Source of the DNA: Bacillota bacterium
GTDB lineage: Bacteria > Bacillota > Clostridia > Peptostreptococcales > Anaerovoracaceae
Reading direction: 5' to 3'
DNA: 7,295 nucleotides
Assembly (NCBI GenBank): GCA_030535715.1
Contig: JAUNRL010000050.1
Span: 1-7,295 of the forward strand
In this document: one piece after another, positions 5,695 to 7,295 of the stretch
Numbering within the stretch: the first letter of the stretch is position 1
Layout of the letters: each line of letters begins with the position of its first letter
Made by a program: the position numbers and the translations under genes
The notes under the pieces: generated by a model
Told to the model about the DNA's origin: nothing
Databases searched by the model: none
Seen by the model: the letters and a program-made list of their open reading frames with translations, nothing else

Positions 5695-6700
5695 GGCGTC
5701 GCTCCTCCACCGGCCGGCCGGTTCCGGCGATCTGCCCCGCGCGCGCTTCATTCTGCTGCCGCTGACGCTCCTCCATCTGCCGCTGGCGCAGCTTGCGCTC
5801 CGCCTCCGCCATGCGCATATACTCCGGCTGGAGCTCCATGTATCCGCAGGTACGGCTTTCCCGCATCCGCTTCCATCCCATCTTCGCCACCGCGGACGCA
5901 TCCTGATAGCGGTCCGCCTTCCCGGCGAAAATCACCAGGTTCCGCTGCCCTCCGGCCGGCTCTTCGGCCGCCGCGGTGTCCCGGGCCGCCGGACTGCCGG
6001 TCTCTTCAGGCTTATCGTTCGCGGCGTGTTCTCCGGCAAAGCCATCCGCCACAGTCCTTCGCTTCCGGATGATCTCCCCGCAGGTATTGATCCCGTCACC
6101 GAGAAACAGCACCGGGGATTCTCCTTCGATGCGGTCCAGGAATTCCTCCATCAGAAAGGATTTCGCCGGAATCACTTCCCGGATGCCGATCTCTCCGTCC
6201 TGCCGCATGAGCCGATACCCGCCGGCATAGACCTGGGTCCGCCGGGCGTCCAGAATGGGGCAGATCAGCACGCCGTCAGCCGGCGCTGCCCCGTCATGAT
6301 CTTCGGATTCTTCGGGCCCGGCCGGCGTTGCCTTTCCCTCGGCCTCCGCCAGAAGTTCCGTCCCCCGCAGCGCCAGCGCCTCCAGGCTGGACACGGGAAT
6401 GCAGGGAATGCCGGTCACCTGAGACAGCGCCCGAGCCGTCGATACACCGATCCGGATCCCCGTGAAGGATCCCGGCCCTCGGGACACGGCGATTCCATCC
6501 ATATCGTTAACCGACAGCCCATGACGATCCAGAAGTTCCTTAATCTGCGGCGTCAGGTTCTGCAGGTGGGAGAACCGGTCGTTTCCGTGAATGACGTCGA
6601 TTTTCACCGCCTCCGCTTCATGCCGTTCCGGCTGATCCTCCCGTTCCAGCAGTGCCACTGAGGCGAACGCCCCTGTTGTTTCTATTCCCAGTATCCGCAT
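5687..6700 (-). CDS. tsaB: t6A biosynthesis protein TsaB, with insert and charged C-terminal tail
   Basis: A 337-residue protein, clearly longer than the usual 220-240. TsaB is the non-catalytic ASKHA-fold partner of TsaD and is needed, with TsaE, for t6A formation. The N-terminus RILGIETTGAFASVAL and the hallmark SRGPGSFTGIRIGVSTARAL (73-92) identify it, followed by LDARRTQVYAGGY (150-162) and a GDG motif at 201-203. The extra length comes from a small insert about 122-142 (acidic, Gly/Ala-rich), a longer low-complexity insert about 216-253 (Ala, Glu, Pro-rich) and a tail about 302-337 rich in Arg, Gln and Glu. The family C-terminal motif QPEYMR is still present at 291-296. An in-frame stretch of 34 codons upstream is rejected because the TsaB fold starts at this ATG, with AAGGAGAG 11 nt ahead. 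It overlaps tsaE by 19 nt. Confidence 0.95.
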   Translation of the reverse strand: MRILGIETTGAFASVALLEREDQPERHEAEAVKIDVIHGNDRFSHLQNLTPQIKELLDRHGLSVNDMDGIAVSRGPGSFTGIRIGVSTARALSQVTGIPCIPVSSLEALALRGTELLAEAEGKATPAGPEESEDHDGAAPADGVLICPILDARRTQVYAGGYRLMRQDGEIGIREVIPAKSFLMEEFLDRIEGESPVLFLGDGINTCGEIIRKRRTVADGFAGEHAANDKPEETGSPAARDTAAAEEPAGGQRNLVIFAGKADRYQDASAVAKMGWKRMRESRTCGYMELQPEYMRMAEAERKLRQRQMEERQRQQNEARAGQIAGTGRPVEERRHG

Positions 6701-7251
6701 TGGCAGATTCGCTCTCCTTCCCTGCTCCCGTAGGCAATATCGATCCGCAGGGCATCTTCCGGCAGCAATTCCCCAATCAGATCCGCCCATTCGATGACAC
6801 ACACCCCGTTGCCGTACAGGTATTCCTCGTATCCCAGTTCCATCATCTCGTCCGGATCCGCAATCCGATACACGTCAAAATGGTAGAGCGGCAGCCGGCC
6901 GCTCCGGTACTCCCGGACAATCGTAAACGTGGGGCTGGTGATCATTTCTGACACACCAAGACCCCTGGCGATGGCTTTGGTCAGCGTGGTTTTGCCGGTA
7001 CCCAGATCGCCGGTCAGCGCGATCACTGTCCCCGGCTTCGCGTTCCGGCCCAGCTCCATGCCGAACTTTTCCGTATCCTGTTCGCTGCTGAGGATCCGTT
7101 TCTTTTCCCTGCTGTTAATCAGCTCTTCACTCATTTCTGCTCTGCCTCCGCCGCGGTCCGGGCAAGTTTTGCCTTCGCTGTGATTCTTTCCCTGCTTCAT
7201 CTTCACCGCGCTGTGCTGTCCGTCTGTTTTCTGACTATCCCATGTTATCAC
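6682..7251 (-). CDS. tsaE: t6A biosynthesis ATPase TsaE
   Basis: TsaE is the small P-loop ATPase that acts on the TsaB-TsaD heterodimer during t6A synthesis. Seen here: Walker A GDLGTGKTT, then TSPTFTIVREY, the YHFDVYRI segment and VIEWAD, in the usual order. Two starts are possible. A GTG at 7251 (189 residues) has AAAGGAGAG 8 nt ahead and overlaps the stop of an upstream open frame as GTGA. An ATG at 7134 (150 residues, the normal family length) has GGAGG about 10 nt ahead and begins MSEELINSREKK. The 39 extra residues are hydrophilic and not recognisable as TsaE, and their third-position GC is lower than in the neighbours. I list the longer form on initiation signals; the shorter is fully plausible. 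With the longer start Walker A lies at residues 81-89, with the shorter at 42-50. Its end overlaps tsaB by 19 nt. Confidence 0.92.
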   Translation of the reverse strand: MITWDSQKTDGQHSAVKMKQGKNHSEGKTCPDRGGGRAEMSEELINSREKKRILSSEQDTEKFGMELGRNAKPGTVIALTGDLGTGKTTLTKAIARGLGVSEMITSPTFTIVREYRSGRLPLYHFDVYRIADPDEMMELGYEEYLYGNGVCVIEWADLIGELLPEDALRIDIAYGSREGERICQCGYWE

Positions 7252-7295
7252 AAAGGCAGCTCTCCTTTCAACCGCACCCCAACGGCCGGCGGAGT
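7248..7295 (-). CDS. Possible 3' end of an unidentified upstream gene (partial)
   Basis: On the minus strand the window edge is open for 15 codons (TPPAVGVRLKGELPL) and closes with TGA at 7248-7250, overlapping the GTG of tsaE as GTGA. The overlap style and high third-position GC fit the operon, which suggests an upstream gene coupled to tsaE. Fifteen codons are too few to rule out chance or to name a family. Confidence 0.35.
   Translation of the reverse strand, partial: TPPAVGVRLKGELPL

Noticed and set aside
5695..5901. Upstream extension of rimI (69 more codons)
   Set aside because: It lies inside tsaB in another frame, is Arg/Ser/Trp-rich, and the ribosome binding site and GNAT N-terminus place the start at 5694.
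4124..6661. Long plus-strand open frames (up to about 340 codons) opposite tsaD, rimI and tsaB
   Set aside because: They mirror confidently assigned minus-strand genes, are rich in Arg, Pro, Ser and His as expected for antisense of GC-rich genes, and lack recognisable motifs.

Overview
The window looks like chromosomal DNA of a fairly GC-rich anaerobic member of the Firmicutes, probably class Clostridia. The signs are a short 2[4Fe-4S] clostridial-type ferredoxin, a Rex repressor, a CIRCE heat-shock operator, strong AGGAGG-type ribosome binding sites and sigma-A-like promoters. I see no mobile element, CRISPR array, tRNA, rRNA or phage gene. Apart from the ferredoxin, every convincing gene lies on the minus strand, so reading from right to left follows transcription.

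Right half (about 7295 to 4175): four overlapping genes for the bacterial t6A tRNA-modification machinery in the order tsaE, tsaB, rimI, tsaD. TsaE, TsaB and TsaD together place threonylcarbamoyl on A37 of ANN-decoding tRNAs; RimI is a GNAT N-acetyltransferase commonly encoded beside them. Overlaps are 19 nt (tsaE/tsaB), 8 nt (tsaB/rimI) and 4 nt (rimI/tsaD), so this is one translationally coupled operon. At the extreme right, 15 open codons may be the end of another gene joined to tsaE by a GTGA overlap.

Middle (4170 to 2227): four nucleotides after tsaD comes a 647-residue ABC-F ATPase of the ribosome-associated type, similar in size to Bacillus YdiF. Its last codons contain the -35 box of a new minus-strand promoter that drives an acyl carrier protein gene and rex (NADH/NAD+-sensing repressor), which are 3 nt apart.

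Left part (1340 to 1): a monocistronic plus-strand ferredoxin gene has its own consensus promoter, an ideal Shine-Dalgarno sequence and a strong hairpin terminator shared with the convergent rex gene. Divergent from it is a 291-residue protein with an N-terminal P-loop and an Asp23/Gls24-like C-terminal half; this is the least understood gene here. At the left edge a minus-strand promoter followed at once by a CIRCE element points to a heat-shock operon just outside the window, most likely groES-groEL. The same broad order (tsaE-tsaB-rimI-tsaD-ydiF, then rex, then groESL) is known from Bacillus subtilis, which supports this reading.

No wholly new system is evident. The points most worth a second look are the P-loop/Asp23-like protein, the palindrome over the ferredoxin -10 box, the acpP-rex pairing, and the lineage-specific insert and charged tail in TsaB.
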